Shown: positions 44,680 through 52,956, counted from the stretch's first letter. The stretch: 64,000 bases of DNA from Corynebacterium ciconiae DSM 44920 (GCF_030440575.1 NZ_CP047189.1:2418001-2482000), one strand, 5' to 3'. Made by a program: numbers and translations. Notes: generated from the letters alone by a model not told the origin.

Positions 44680-44709
44680 TGAACATATTCACTGAACACG
44701 TTCATTATA
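44680..44709 (-). promoter_or_regulatory. TetR operator pair overlapping a TATAAT promoter
   Basis: TGAACATATTCA (44680-44691) and TGAACACGTTCA (44693-44704) are two copies of a 12-bp palindrome, centres 13 bases apart. They directly follow a perfect minus-strand TATAAT (44709-44704). Binding would cover the transcription start. Confidence 0.75.
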
Positions 44710-44756
44710 GGACGCATGTACCCATATGCGCACAACGGTCTCGGCAGAAGAGAATG

Positions 44757-44855
44757 ACTCGGAGATAAGGAGACGGCCCGCGCGGGATGGGGGGGTGGTA
44801 AGCGCGGGCCGTCTGCGGTAACCCGGCCATTCGGGGGGGACGGGCCGGGGCAGAC
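44757..44855 (-). ncRNA. 6C small RNA
   Basis: Two GC-rich hairpins whose loops each contain seven cytosines. Stem 1 is CCCGGCC/GGCCGGG with loop CGTCCCCCCCGAAT. Stem 2 is AGACGGCCCGCGC (44814-44802) with GCGCGGGCCGTCT (44783-44771) around a C7 loop. A -10 box TATACA (44866-44861) puts the start near 44855. The C-rich double-hairpin layout defines the actinobacterial 6C RNA. In M. tuberculosis the same RNA lies between the CpaE-like gene Rv3660c and the HAD gene Rv3661, as here. The 3' end is approximate. Confidence 0.85.
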
Positions 44856-45011
44856 CACACTGTATATCGGGGTCGTGCGGTTCCGAGTATGTCATAGCTT
44901 CAATAGCACGTCAATAGCCCCGTAGAGGCATAAAGATGCAGGCCCAGCCGCTTCCAAGTAGCATCACACGTACCACTTTATTCACATCTGTATCGCATAA
45001 GGGGGTGAGCC

Positions 45012-45824
45012 ATGACCTCACCACAGCACCAGGAAGCACCGATCGCTGCCTTTTTTGATCTCGACAAAACAATCATCGCCACCTCCTCGGCCTTCGCCTT
45101 CGGCCGCACGCTCGTCTCTCACGGAATGCTGAGCACCAAAGACGCCCTCGCGCTCGTGCTCGCCGAAACGGGCTACATGATTTCCGGCCACTCCCAAGCG
45201 CAGATGGATGACACCAAAGACCAGCTCACACAGATGGTCGCGGGACTAAAGATCGAGGATCTGCAGCACACCATCGATCACACTCTGCTCCACCGCGTGG
45301 TGCCCACAATTTTCGCCGAGGCCCGCGAACTCATCGACACCCACCATGCCCGCGGCCACGACGTGATCATCATTTCCGCCTCGGTGAAGGAACTGGTCGA
45401 TCCCATCGCTCGCGAACTCGGGGCAGATCGCACCATCACCACCCAGCTCGAGGTGGTCGACGGCACCTACACCGGCGAGCTCGAGCTGTACTGCCGCGGC
45501 GAAACCAAAGCCGCCGAAATCACAGACCTCGCCCGCAGCCTGGGCTATGACCTCTCCCAGTGCTACGGCTACTCCGACTCCGCCACGGACATCCCCATGC
45601 TCGAGGCAGTGGGGCATCCCTATGCCGTCAACCCCGACCGCGCATTAAAAAAGCACGCCCTGCGCTCTAACTGGCCGGTACTCAACTTCAAAAACCCAGT
45701 TCCACTACTATCCAGCCCTTCTAAAAAAGACCTTGGCATCGGCGGCGCTGTGGCCGCGGCCCTCGCCCTCGGGGTGGGAAGCTGGTGGCTCAGCACCCAC
45801 TGGGGCGAGTTACGCTCCAGCTAG
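45012..45824 (+). CDS. HAD-IB family phosphatase
   Basis: 270 aa. Catalytic FFDLDKTI (nucleophile Asp16, acid Asp18), then IISASVKEL (motif II Ser), the lysine region CRGETKAAEI, and YSDSATDIPMLEAVGHPYAVNPDRAL (motif IV). This is the SerB-like IB subfamily often annotated as a putative phosphoserine phosphatase. The C-terminus ends in one membrane helix (IGGAVAAALALGVGSWWLS), so the enzyme is membrane-attached. AAGGGGG lies just upstream. It corresponds to Rv3661 in the Tad/6C neighbourhood. Confidence 0.9.
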   Translation: MTSPQHQEAPIAAFFDLDKTIIATSSAFAFGRTLVSHGMLSTKDALALVLAETGYMISGHSQAQMDDTKDQLTQMVAGLKIEDLQHTIDHTLLHRVVPTIFAEARELIDTHHARGHDVIIISASVKELVDPIARELGADRTITTQLEVVDGTYTGELELYCRGETKAAEITDLARSLGYDLSQCYGYSDSATDIPMLEAVGHPYAVNPDRALKKHALRSNWPVLNFKNPVPLLSSPSKKDLGIGGAVAAALALGVGSWWLSTHWGELRSS

Positions 45825-45873
45825 CCGCCCCGCACCAAGCAACCACCCCGCACAGCCCCGCACAGCCCCGCGC

Positions 45874-46491
45874 CTAAAACCGCTCCGCCACCCGCGCCGC
45901 TTCTTCCCCGCCGCGCACCCACGCCTGAAAGTGCGCTGCGGCCAGCGCGTCCACCTCGCCGCGGCAGTAGCCCTCAATCAGGGCGGTGTGCGCGGCCGGA
46001 TCGCGCAACAGATAGGGCTCGGGCATGGCCACGCCCTTCGGGTCCAGCCCGGAGGCCATGGCATTGAGCCGCACTGTGGCAAATCCCACGACCATAGAGC
46101 GTTCCCCGAAAATGTGGTGGCCGAGGATCTCTCCGTGGAGCAGGGCGCAGGTCTCTACCTGCCCCACCAGTGGCGCTAGCGCGGTGAGTCGTGACGCGTG
46201 CCGCTCGGGTAGCCCCTCACCGCCGGCAAGCCGGTCCACTTTGGCCATGACCTGCAGCGGAGCGCGCTGGAAGGTGTCCGCGAGCGCGGGGGTGAGGACC
46301 CCATATACCTCTAGGGCATTCACCTCAGAGCCACCTGCGATTTTGCTGAGAGACTGCGCTCCCACGAGGGCGGAGTGGGCGCTGGTAGCCGCGGCATCGC
46401 GCAAATTGGCGCGCTTGCGGTGAGCGGTAGCAATACTCGCGTATGCGTCATTGATATGCTGGTGAATGGCTGGATTGCGGAATACATCCAT
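45874..46491 (-). CDS. Conserved actinobacterial protein, degenerate Fic-like
   Basis: 205 aa, helical, soluble. The segment VETCALLHGEILGHHIFGERSMVVGFATVRLNA aligns in spirit with the Fic core (HxxFxxGNGRxxR) but lacks the glycine-asparagine-glycine-arginine active loop, so AMP transfer is not expected. Homologues sit beside the HAD phosphatase gene in other actinobacteria under names such as putative oxidoreductase, for which I see no evidence. Function unknown. Confidence 0.6.
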   Translation of the reverse strand: MDVFRNPAIHQHINDAYASIATAHRKRANLRDAAATSAHSALVGAQSLSKIAGGSEVNALEVYGVLTPALADTFQRAPLQVMAKVDRLAGGEGLPERHASRLTALAPLVGQVETCALLHGEILGHHIFGERSMVVGFATVRLNAMASGLDPKGVAMPEPYLLRDPAAHTALIEGYCRGEVDALAAAHFQAWVRGGEEAARVAERF

Positions 46492-46602
46492 GGCGGCCGA
46501 GGTCGAAGCCTTTCCGTGTCGAGTTCACACCCGCGCCGTATTCGTGGCACGATGGTGCACAACTGAAGTCTAAGAAAATACCACTAACGGAGGATCAAGA
46601 CG

Positions 46603-47112
46603 GTGAGCAGTTCAAAGGGAATGTACAGCGAAGGGGCACATGCTTTTTCGCCGAAGGTTAACTCGATTCCCCTCAGCGACGCCGACACCCGCGGCCCCGG
46701 CGAGGGCTCCATCGGTAACCTCGTGAGCGACGCCACTGCGCAGATGTCCAATCTTTTCCGCGCCGAGGTCGAGCTGGCAAAGGCCGAGGTTGCTCAGGAA
46801 GCCAAGAAGGGAGCCATCGGTGGTGGCCTCTTCGGCGTGGCCGGCACGGTCGCCCTCTACTCGTCCTTCTTCTTTTTCTTCTTCCTCGCCGAGCTGCTGT
46901 CCACCTGGCTGTCGCGCTGGGCGGCCTTCCTCATCGTCTTCATCATCATGGTGGTTCTGGCCGCTGCCCTGGCCCTCTTTGGCTGGCGCAAGGTGAAGAC
47001 CATCGGCAAGCCCGAGAAGACGGTGCAGTCGGTTAATGATCTCAAGACCCTTGTCCCGGGCAAGGCCACCAAGAACCTCGAGAAGCGCGAACAGGACGGG
47101 ATGTACACCTAA
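46603..47112 (+). CDS. Phage-holin-superfamily III/DUF1469-like membrane protein
   Basis: 169 aa. A polar N-terminus leads to the conserved LVSDATAQMSNLFRAEVELAKAEVAQEAKKGAIG helix, followed by two membrane helices (VAGTVALYSSFFFFFFLAEL and WAAFLIVFIIMVVLAAALALF) and a basic tail. Despite the family name these chromosomal proteins are not phage holins; no phage genes are present. GTG 46603 has GGAGGA eight bases upstream. It corresponds in position to the Rv3669-type membrane protein next to the EphE/MarP genes. Confidence 0.82.
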   Translation: MSSSKGMYSEGAHAFSPKVNSIPLSDADTRGPGEGSIGNLVSDATAQMSNLFRAEVELAKAEVAQEAKKGAIGGGLFGVAGTVALYSSFFFFFFLAELLSTWLSRWAAFLIVFIIMVVLAAALALFGWRKVKTIGKPEKTVQSVNDLKTLVPGKATKNLEKREQDGMYT

Positions 47113-47223
47113 GCCGTCGGTGCGCGTGCCCTAATCCCCTCTTCCCTCACGTATTCTTGCTAGGGAACAGGGGATTTCCTTATCTTTGCTTCCACCCCTC
47201 GAGTTTGTGAAGGAGTCTCTGCT

Positions 47224-48198
47224 GTGTCTCGTCGTCCGCTGCTTCAGCGACTGATCCCACCGCGCTGGCGGCGCGAGCACGCCGAGGATGAGGCTGCCTC
47301 CTCCCCCACGATCCCCAGTGCAGTGGCCCTCGAAGGCGACTATGAGCACGAGTGGATCCACACCCGTGGCATTCGTCTTCATGCCGCCACCGCCGGCGAT
47401 CCCCATGATCCGCTCATCGTGTTTGTGCACGGCGCGCTCGGCGGCTGGTTCGATTACCGCCACATCCTTCCCACCGTCGCGGCCGCCGGCTTTCATTGTG
47501 TCGCTATCGATATGCGCGGTTTCGGCATGTCAGACAAGCCGCCCAGCGATTATGATCTGCGCACGCTCGCCGGCGATGTCTATGGTGTCATCCACGCAAC
47601 GGGCCATCAGGACGCGCTCGTGGTGGGCCATGCCGCCGGCGGCGCGGTGGGCTGGGCCCTCGCTATTCACCACCCAGAGGCCATGCGGGGTTTGGTCTCG
47701 ATCGCCGCTTCCCATCCCACGGATCTGCGGCGCGCCACCTTCAGTTATCCGTGGCTGTTTGGCACTCCCATCATCCGCCACGCCGGCGCGTTGATGCCCT
47801 CCCGTGTGCATGGGCTTGTAACCACCCCGCAATCCACGGCGCGGGTCAACTTGGTTGCCAACACCGCCGAGGGCTTTCACGCCACCTCAGCGGGAAGGAC
47901 GGAGCTGCAGCTGCGCACGGTGGCCTATAGCATCGCTAATACTTCCCAGGCGCGGGCCAAGGTGGCGCGGATCGAGCTTGCCCCGGTGCCGCTGCGGTGG
48001 ATGACAGCCCCGGTGAATCTTCCCGTACTGCTCATCCAGGATTCCTCTACTCCCTGGGAGAAGCTGGCCGAGCGAGCCGCCAAGCGCGTCACCTCCACAA
48101 CCAAGGTGGTGCACATTCCGCACACCAAGAACATTCCGCACCTTGAGGCCCCTGCGAGCGTCAGTTCCGTGCTCGTCTCTTTCGCCCGTTCGCTCTAA
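47224..48198 (+). CDS. Alpha/beta-hydrolase-fold protein with Ala at the nucleophile position
   Basis: 324 aa. The fold is complete: VFVHGALGGWFDYRHILP (oxyanion loop), AIDMRGFGMSDKPPSDYDL and the nucleophile elbow. The elbow reads GHAAGG, with Ala137 where Ser (esterases) or Asp (epoxide hydrolases) is expected. A late histidine lies in IPHTKNIPHLEAP. Place and size match EphE (Rv3670), the neighbour of MarP in mycobacteria. With Ala in the elbow, ordinary hydrolysis is unlikely; it may be a binding protein or use a different residue. GAAGGAG lies eight bases before GTG 47224. Confidence 0.82.
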   Translation: MSRRPLLQRLIPPRWRREHAEDEAASSPTIPSAVALEGDYEHEWIHTRGIRLHAATAGDPHDPLIVFVHGALGGWFDYRHILPTVAAAGFHCVAIDMRGFGMSDKPPSDYDLRTLAGDVYGVIHATGHQDALVVGHAAGGAVGWALAIHHPEAMRGLVSIAASHPTDLRRATFSYPWLFGTPIIRHAGALMPSRVHGLVTTPQSTARVNLVANTAEGFHATSAGRTELQLRTVAYSIANTSQARAKVARIELAPVPLRWMTAPVNLPVLLIQDSSTPWEKLAERAAKRVTSTTKVVHIPHTKNIPHLEAPASVSSVLVSFARSL

Positions 48199-48231
48199 GG
48201 CGCTTATCGACGCCACCTCGCCGCAAGCGCC
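48199..48231. terminator. Hairpin between convergent hydrolase and marP genes
   Basis: GGCGCTT (48199-48205) pairs with AAGCGCC (48225-48231). The stem starts directly after the hydrolase stop codon and shares bases with an exact iterated 13-mer. No T-run. Confidence 0.5.
48202..48214 (-). repeat. Iterated 13-mer between convergent genes
   Basis: GCTTATCGACGCC on the plus strand, beginning inside the left arm of the hairpin at 48199-48231. Confidence 0.8.
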
Positions 48232-48240
48232 CCCGCATGC

Positions 48241-49431
48241 CTAGCCGAGAACGCAGGCTCCGGTGTCTACTGGCCCGTCGAGCGCTTCCGCATCGGCCAC
48301 GTGCTTGTCCACTTCGGCGCGAGTGAGGGCATAGCCGGTGTCGGTGTCATCGGCAGCCGCGCCAAAGACCACTCCCATCACGTGGCCGTCATCGCTCAGC
48401 AGCGGACCGCCGGAGTTGCCCTCCCGGATGGTTCCGCGCACGGTGTAGACCTCGCGATCTACGCGCTGGTCGGCATAGATGGTGGGGCTGTTAATGAGCA
48501 AAGAGTCGATGATACGGGCCGGAGCGGCTTCGAAGGGGCCGGACTCGGGAAAGCCCATCACCACGGCATCATCGCCGCTCTGGGCGGGCGCCTCTGTCCA
48601 AGGCAGCGGATCCAGCCCTAAACCATCGGTGGCGAGAATCGCTATGTCGATCACGGGGTTGTAGTACACGACTCGCGCGGTGTGATAGCCCACGACGGTA
48701 TCCAGATCCACTTCGTTAGTTCCGGCCACCACGTGGGCATTCGTCATAATTCGATCTGGGGCCACCACGAAACCAGAGCCCATGAGCCGCCGCTGGCATT
48801 GAGGGGCTTCGCCGATGATGTGCACCACCGAGGGGCGTACCCGTTCCACCATTTCCACATCGGCAACCTCGATGCGAGGCGCCTGCACCTGCTCTGGGCG
48901 GGGGTTTTGGAAGGGCGAGGTGATCATGGGCATGCCCGAATCATTCAGCAGCACCCGCAGCTTGTCGGTGAGCGCCGCCAATGCGCGCGGGGAGTGGGTA
49001 TCCACTTGTTGCAGCACCGTGGAGTTACGCACCCCCTTCGCCAGCCGCGAGTTGCCCTCTGCCAGCGGGATCGCCAGCAGCCATGCCACGATGAGCACCA
49101 CCAGCACCTGGAAGACAGCGCCGGCGAAGGAATCTACCCGGCGCGCCTGCGGGTGGGTCACCTTCTCCCGCAACGAGGCCCCTGCGGTACCACCGATGAA
49201 GTAGCCGATACAGGCGGCGATCACCAGCACCGTCACCGCGATCACCACACGCAGCTGGTTGCTTGCGGTTTGCTGCATGGCCAGCGGGGCGAGGGCGAAG
49301 CCGATGACGAGCCCGGCGGCCACACCAATGAAGGAAAACATCGAGCCCACGATGCCGTGGCGCCACCCGTCGACAAGCGCAAAGAGCAAGAGGAACACCA
49401 CGATGGCGTCCACTATCACGCTGGGATCCAT
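48241..49431 (-). CDS. marP: MarP-type membrane serine protease
   Basis: 396 aa. Residues 1-160 form a CvpA-like domain with four membrane helices (SVIVDAIVVFLLLFALVDGW at the start). A trypsin-like protease domain outside the cell has His233 (TNAHVVAG), Asp262 (VIDIAILAT) and Ser340 (EGNSGGPLL). This matches M. tuberculosis MarP (Rv3671c), needed for resistance to acid and oxidative stress. It is the last gene of a minus-strand unit with a Nudix, a thioredoxin-like and the nth gene, the same order as in mycobacteria. Confidence 0.92.
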   Translation of the reverse strand: MDPSVIVDAIVVFLLLFALVDGWRHGIVGSMFSFIGVAAGLVIGFALAPLAMQQTASNQLRVVIAVTVLVIAACIGYFIGGTAGASLREKVTHPQARRVDSFAGAVFQVLVVLIVAWLLAIPLAEGNSRLAKGVRNSTVLQQVDTHSPRALAALTDKLRVLLNDSGMPMITSPFQNPRPEQVQAPRIEVADVEMVERVRPSVVHIIGEAPQCQRRLMGSGFVVAPDRIMTNAHVVAGTNEVDLDTVVGYHTARVVYYNPVIDIAILATDGLGLDPLPWTEAPAQSGDDAVVMGFPESGPFEAAPARIIDSLLINSPTIYADQRVDREVYTVRGTIREGNSGGPLLSDDGHVMGVVFGAAADDTDTGYALTRAEVDKHVADAEALDGPVDTGACVLG

Positions 49432-49478
49432 TTAGAGCGCCTCTCTTCTCTGCGGCAGGGACATAGTGATTCTAGGGG

Positions 49479-50204
49479 CTAGAAGTGGCGTTCATTGTTA
49501 CGCGACGCGGCCAAGGTGGCGCGCAAATCGTACACGCGATCCTGCGCCCACGGCCGAGCCCAACCGGCCTGGGCTAAAGCTGCACTCAGGATACCGCCCG
49601 TGAAGCCCCACACAATGTAGCCACGACACCTAAATGCTGGGCCGCGCCAGGAACCATGACCCACCATGAGCCGATTATCCGGCTCAACGAGCTCTGCGAT
49701 GGGGGCGCGGAAGACATCGTCGGTCTCCTCAAGACTCACCGCTGAGACCTCGGCGGGGGCGTGCTGATAGGCGATCACCGGATATACCGGATAGCCAGTG
49801 CGGCGCACATGCACTTCCTCCATTTGGGCCAAGGGGGTCACCGCTGCCCGGTTTAAGCCCGTCTCCTCGTGAGCTTCGCGCAGCGCACAGTCCACCGCGT
49901 TGACATCGCTGGGATCCACGCGGCCGCCGGGGAAGGCAATCTGGCCGGAGTGGTTGCGCATCCGCGGCGAGCGGTGTGTAAGCAGCACGCTAGCGCTCGG
50001 CGGAAGCTGAGGGGGCTGGGAGGGGCCGTCGATAAGCATGAGCACCGCGGCCTGTCGATCCCGTTGGGGGCCGGCATACCGGGCTCGATCGGACAACGCC
50101 CGATGCACATGCCCGCCATCCACCGCGCGAACCAGCGGCTGCAGCCACACCGGCGCCGCCTCAGGACGCAGGCGGGTATTCGCCCCAGGGGAATCAGAGA
50201 ACAT
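49479..50204 (-). CDS. Nudix hydrolase, CoA pyrophosphatase (NudL-like)
   Basis: 241 aa. The sequence around the Nudix box reads SGQIAFPGGRVDPSDVNAVD then CALREAHEETGL. The extra upstream RSPRMRNHSGQIAFPGG (the UPF0035 pattern) marks the CoA-pyrophosphatase group that splits CoA into phosphopantetheine and ADP. The ATG at 50204 overlaps the preceding TGA by one base (TGATG), so translation is coupled to the thioredoxin-like gene. Equivalent to Rv3672c. Confidence 0.87.
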   Translation of the reverse strand: MFSDSPGANTRLRPEAAPVWLQPLVRAVDGGHVHRALSDRARYAGPQRDRQAAVLMLIDGPSQPPQLPPSASVLLTHRSPRMRNHSGQIAFPGGRVDPSDVNAVDCALREAHEETGLNRAAVTPLAQMEEVHVRRTGYPVYPVIAYQHAPAEVSAVSLEETDDVFRAPIAELVEPDNRLMVGHGSWRGPAFRCRGYIVWGFTGGILSAALAQAGWARPWAQDRVYDLRATLAASRNNERHF

Positions 50205-50773
50205 CACACTGCCTCCTCCAATTCCTCCACCGAGGAGAAGGGCTGCGGCAAAATCCGGTCCACCTCACCATCGCGCAGCACCACCGTCACCGGCACCACC
50301 GGCGGCAGCGACCATGCTTCGGCGGCAGCGCCGTCCGCATCCTGGAAACTGGGCAGATCGATCCCGAGATCATCAAGCAGGGCGGCTCCGCGGCCTGCGT
50401 CGCGATCAGCGTGCACTCCCACCACGGTCACCTCTGGGTGTCGCGCCGCGTACTGCTCGATCACCGGCAGCTCCTCGCGGCAGGGGCCACACCACCACGC
50501 CCACACATTCACCAGCACCAGCGGCGAGGCCTCGCCGGTGGTTCGAGCACCCAGGCAGGGCAACTCCACGCCGAGCTGTGCCTCGGGGCAGTCTGGGCGA
50601 GTCCCTGCAGCCGGGGAAGGGGCGGGTGTATCGGCAGTGCTCTGATCGTGATGCTGATCGCTGCCCTGAGGCGGCTGTGTGTCGGAGCTACGGAGCTGCT
50701 GTGCCACGATCACCGCAATAAGAATGATGGAGACCACAACGAACCCTGCAAACCAACGCAGATGCGAGCGCAT
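50204..50773 (-). CDS. Membrane-anchored thioredoxin-like protein (TlpA/ResA type)
   Basis: 189 aa. One N-terminal membrane helix (FAGFVVVSIILIAVIVAQQL), a flexible acidic linker, then a thioredoxin fold with WCGPC in NVWAWWCGPCREELP. TlpA-like proteins reduce disulfides outside the membrane; the CcdA protein at 14481 could supply electrons. The ATG is directly beside the nth stop codon, and the gene overlaps the Nudix start. Equivalent to Rv3673c. Confidence 0.88.
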   Translation of the reverse strand: MRSHLRWFAGFVVVSIILIAVIVAQQLRSSDTQPPQGSDQHHDQSTADTPAPSPAAGTRPDCPEAQLGVELPCLGARTTGEASPLVLVNVWAWWCGPCREELPVIEQYAARHPEVTVVGVHADRDAGRGAALLDDLGIDLPSFQDADGAAAEAWSLPPVVPVTVVLRDGEVDRILPQPFSSVEELEEAV

Positions 50774-51529
50774 CTATCCCTCCTCAATCCCAGCGAGCTG
50801 CAGCAGATGCTCACGCACCGCGCCGTCGGGGGCGCGCAGCAACTTCCGCGCATCAGGCACCTCCGCTGGGCCCACGCGACCGAAGCTCGGGCACTGTTTC
50901 CTCAGAAAGCATACCCCGCAGGCTGCGCGGCGCGAGTGGCAGATCTGGCGGCCATGGTAGATGATGCGGTGGGAAAAATCAGTCCACTCGGACTGCGGCA
51001 ATTGAGTGGCTAGCACCGCCTCCACCTTCACCGGATCCTCGTGCTCGGTGAGCTCCAGCCGCCGCACGCAGCGACCAAAATGAGTATCCACAGTGAGACC
51101 TGGAACATCGAAAGCATTACCCAACACCACATTCGCAGTCTTACGCCCCACTCCAGGCAGGGCTGTGAGCTCGGCGAGCGTGCCGGGAACCTCCCCGCCG
51201 TGCTGCTCACACAGGGCGAGCGCGATGCCCGCGACCGCTTTAGCTTTGTTGCGATAGAATCCCGTGGGTCTGATCAACTCCTCGAGCTCTTCTGGACTGG
51301 CCTCTGCCATCGCCTCCGGCGTGGGGAATCGGCCAAAAAGACGCGGGGTCACCTCATTGACGCGTTTGTCCGTGCACTGCGCGCTGAGTACCGTCGCGAT
51401 CAGTAGCTCGAAAGCAGTAGAGAAATCGAGAGCGCAGCGCGCATCCGGGTAGCCGGCTTCGAGCAGCCTGCTGATCTTGCGCGCGCGACGCGTGCGGGCG
51501 AGCGGTGTGGTGCCAAAGGTTCGTCCCAT
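50774..51529 (-). CDS. nth: Endonuclease III
   Basis: 251 aa. Helix-hairpin-helix with catalytic Lys (LPGVGRKTANVVL), catalytic Asp in VDTHFGR, and the 4Fe-4S loop C-x6-C-x2-C-x5-C at the end (CHSRRAACGVCFLRKQC). It removes oxidised pyrimidines and nicks the abasic site. Start: ATG 51529, because TAGTCT (51542-51537) ends 7 bases upstream; a longer frame has no support and would cover the divergent small gene. First gene of the nth-thioredoxin-nudix-marP unit. Confidence 0.93.
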   Translation of the reverse strand: MGRTFGTTPLARTRRARKISRLLEAGYPDARCALDFSTAFELLIATVLSAQCTDKRVNEVTPRLFGRFPTPEAMAEASPEELEELIRPTGFYRNKAKAVAGIALALCEQHGGEVPGTLAELTALPGVGRKTANVVLGNAFDVPGLTVDTHFGRCVRRLELTEHEDPVKVEAVLATQLPQSEWTDFSHRIIYHGRQICHSRRAACGVCFLRKQCPSFGRVGPAEVPDARKLLRAPDGAVREHLLQLAGIEEG

Positions 51530-51590
51530 AGATATAAGACTAAGCCACGCGAGATCGCCCCAGTTTGCCCCACTAGTAGAATGGAGTCCC

Positions 51591-51782
51591 ATGAGTTCAC
51601 TTTTTGCACTTGCCACCCCAGTAGTACTGGCGGTTTTCGCCATGGGCATGGAGCGCTGCGAGAGCTCCTCCACCACCTCGCGCATCCGGAAGCAGCGGCG
51701 CGAACAGCAACAGGCTGTCACCCTCGCCCAAGCGGAGCGCGAAACCACCGCCGAGCACACCTCGGATCAGGCCGCAGCCTAA
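51591..51782 (+). CDS. Small membrane protein, neighbour of nth and glxR
   Basis: 63 aa. One membrane helix (LFALATPVVLAVFAMGM) followed by a charged Arg/Glu/Gln-rich cytosolic helix, possibly coiled-coil. TAGAAT (51577-51582) ends 8 bases before the ATG, so it is leaderless. A small membrane protein sits at the same place in M. tuberculosis (Rv3675, between nth and crp). Function unknown. Confidence 0.72.
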   Translation: MSSLFALATPVVLAVFAMGMERCESSSTTSRIRKQRREQQQAVTLAQAERETTAEHTSDQAAA

Positions 51783-52174
51783 GACCTCCCACCTTTTTGC
51801 TTGTGTGAGTTTCTCAGGCTTCTATGAAGTGATCACATAAATTCGCCTTGGCGCGCTACATCACATGGCGGGGGTGAGTAGCTCACATTCACCCCCAAAT
51901 TTGCACAGCTGCACAGCGGTAGCCCACTCTGTGGAATCGCCAAAAACCTCCCTACCTGCACCTTTCCTGAGTCGGCATGGCAAGATGTCAAATAGTGACA
52001 CACTCCATAGTAGGATGAGTGGAGACGAAGACGGCGCGGGTGCGCGCCCCACATGGCCGAAACGTGACCGATAGATGTTTGGATATGTTGGTATACAGAC
52101 ACTCTTTGGTATGTGGGCCCCACCTCACTAGCACCCCTACCGCCATACTCAGCGAAGATACAAGGAGTTACACA
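51783..52174. other. glxR upstream region with three TGTGA-N5-TCACA-like dyads
   Basis: No gene. Three dyads share the form of a cAMP-receptor site but have a 5-base rather than 6-base spacer: 51805-51819 (TGTGA/TCAGG), 51824-51838 (TATGA/TCACA) and 51873-51887 (GGTGA/TCACA). Closer to glxR are TATGTT and TATACA boxes near 52085-52100. In C. glutamicum glxR is known to be self-regulated. Confidence 0.4.
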
Positions 52175-52858
52175 GTGGAATCCGTACAGGAAATCTTGTC
52201 GCGGGCAGGCATCTTTCAGGGTGTCGACCCAGTGGCGGTAGCCACCCTCATTCAGGATCTGGAGACCGTGCGTTTCCCGCGCGGCACCACCATCTTCGAG
52301 GAAGGCGAGCCCGGTGACCGGCTGTACATCATTACCTCCGGCAAGGTGAAGCTGGCCCGCCACTCCGCCGATGGCCGCGAGAACCTGCTCACCGTGATGG
52401 GCCCCTCCGACATGTTCGGTGAGCTGTCCATCTTCGACCCCGGCCCGCGCACCAGCGCCGCTGTCTGTGTCACCGAAGTCCAGGCTGCCACCATGAACTC
52501 CGAGATGCTGCGGAAGTGGATCGCTGACCACCCCGAAATCTCCGAGCAGCTGCTGCGCGTGCTGGCCCGTCGCCTGCGCCGCACCAACAACTCGCTGGCC
52601 GATCTCATCTTCACGGACGTGCCCGGCCGCGTGGCCAAGACCCTGCTGCAGCTGGCCAACCGCTTCGGTACCCAAGAAGGCGGCGCACTGCGCGTGAACC
52701 ACGACCTCACCCAAGAGGAGATCGCCCAGCTGGTGGGCGCCTCCCGTGAGACCGTGAACAAGGCGCTCGCCACCTTCGCCCACCGCGGCTGGATCCGCCT
52801 CGAGGGCAAGTCGGTGCTCATTGTTGCCACCGACCAGCTGGCCCGCCGCGCCCGCTAA
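52175..52858 (+). CDS. glxR: cAMP-responsive global regulator GlxR (Crp/Fnr family)
   Basis: 227 aa. The cyclic-nucleotide-binding domain (about 10-120) holds the phosphate-binding cassette [17 protein letters not shown] with the Glu and Arg that hold cAMP. A long dimer helix leads to the winged helix with recognition helix [23 protein letters not shown]. Equivalent to Rv3676 (Crp) and to GlxR, which binds TGTGANNTANNTCACA and controls well over a hundred corynebacterial genes. GTG 52175 has AAGGAG eight bases upstream. The cyclase that feeds it, CyaB, is 20 kb away in this window. Confidence 0.95.
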   Translation: MESVQEILSRAGIFQGVDPVAVATLIQDLETVRFPRGTTIFEEGEPGDRLYIITSGKVKLARHSADGRENLLTVMGPSDMFGELSIFDPGPRTSAAVCVTEVQAATMNSEMLRKWIADHPEISEQLLRVLARRLRRTNNSLADLIFTDVPGRVAKTLLQLANRFGTQEGGALRVNHDLTQEEIAQLVGASRETVNKALATFAHRGWIRLEGKSVLIVATDQLARRAR

Positions 52859-52878
52859 CACTGCAGTTCATCACCGCC

Positions 52879-52923
52879 ACACCGCCGCACTGCCCCTGCT
52901 GATTCGCGAGGGTGCGGCGGTGT
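52879..52923 (+). terminator. Hairpin after glxR
   Basis: ACACCGCCGCAC (52879-52890) pairs perfectly with GTGCGGCGGTGT (52912-52923), 20 bases after the glxR stop. No T-run follows. Confidence 0.55.
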
Positions 52924-52956
52924 TCGCGTATCTCGGTCCCGCCGCTGTGAAGCCGG

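Noticed and set aside
44670..44858. Small minus-strand frame over the C-rich region
   Set aside because: Coincides with the 6C RNA; Pro/Arg-rich translation comes from the C-runs and GC stems.
46603..47112. Holin-family match as a sign of a prophage
   Set aside because: No other phage gene is near, and this chromosomal membrane protein belongs to a conserved actinobacterial locus.
51873..51887. Standard GlxR site
   Set aside because: The spacer is 5 rather than 6 bases, so it does not fit the established consensus; reported only as an oddity.
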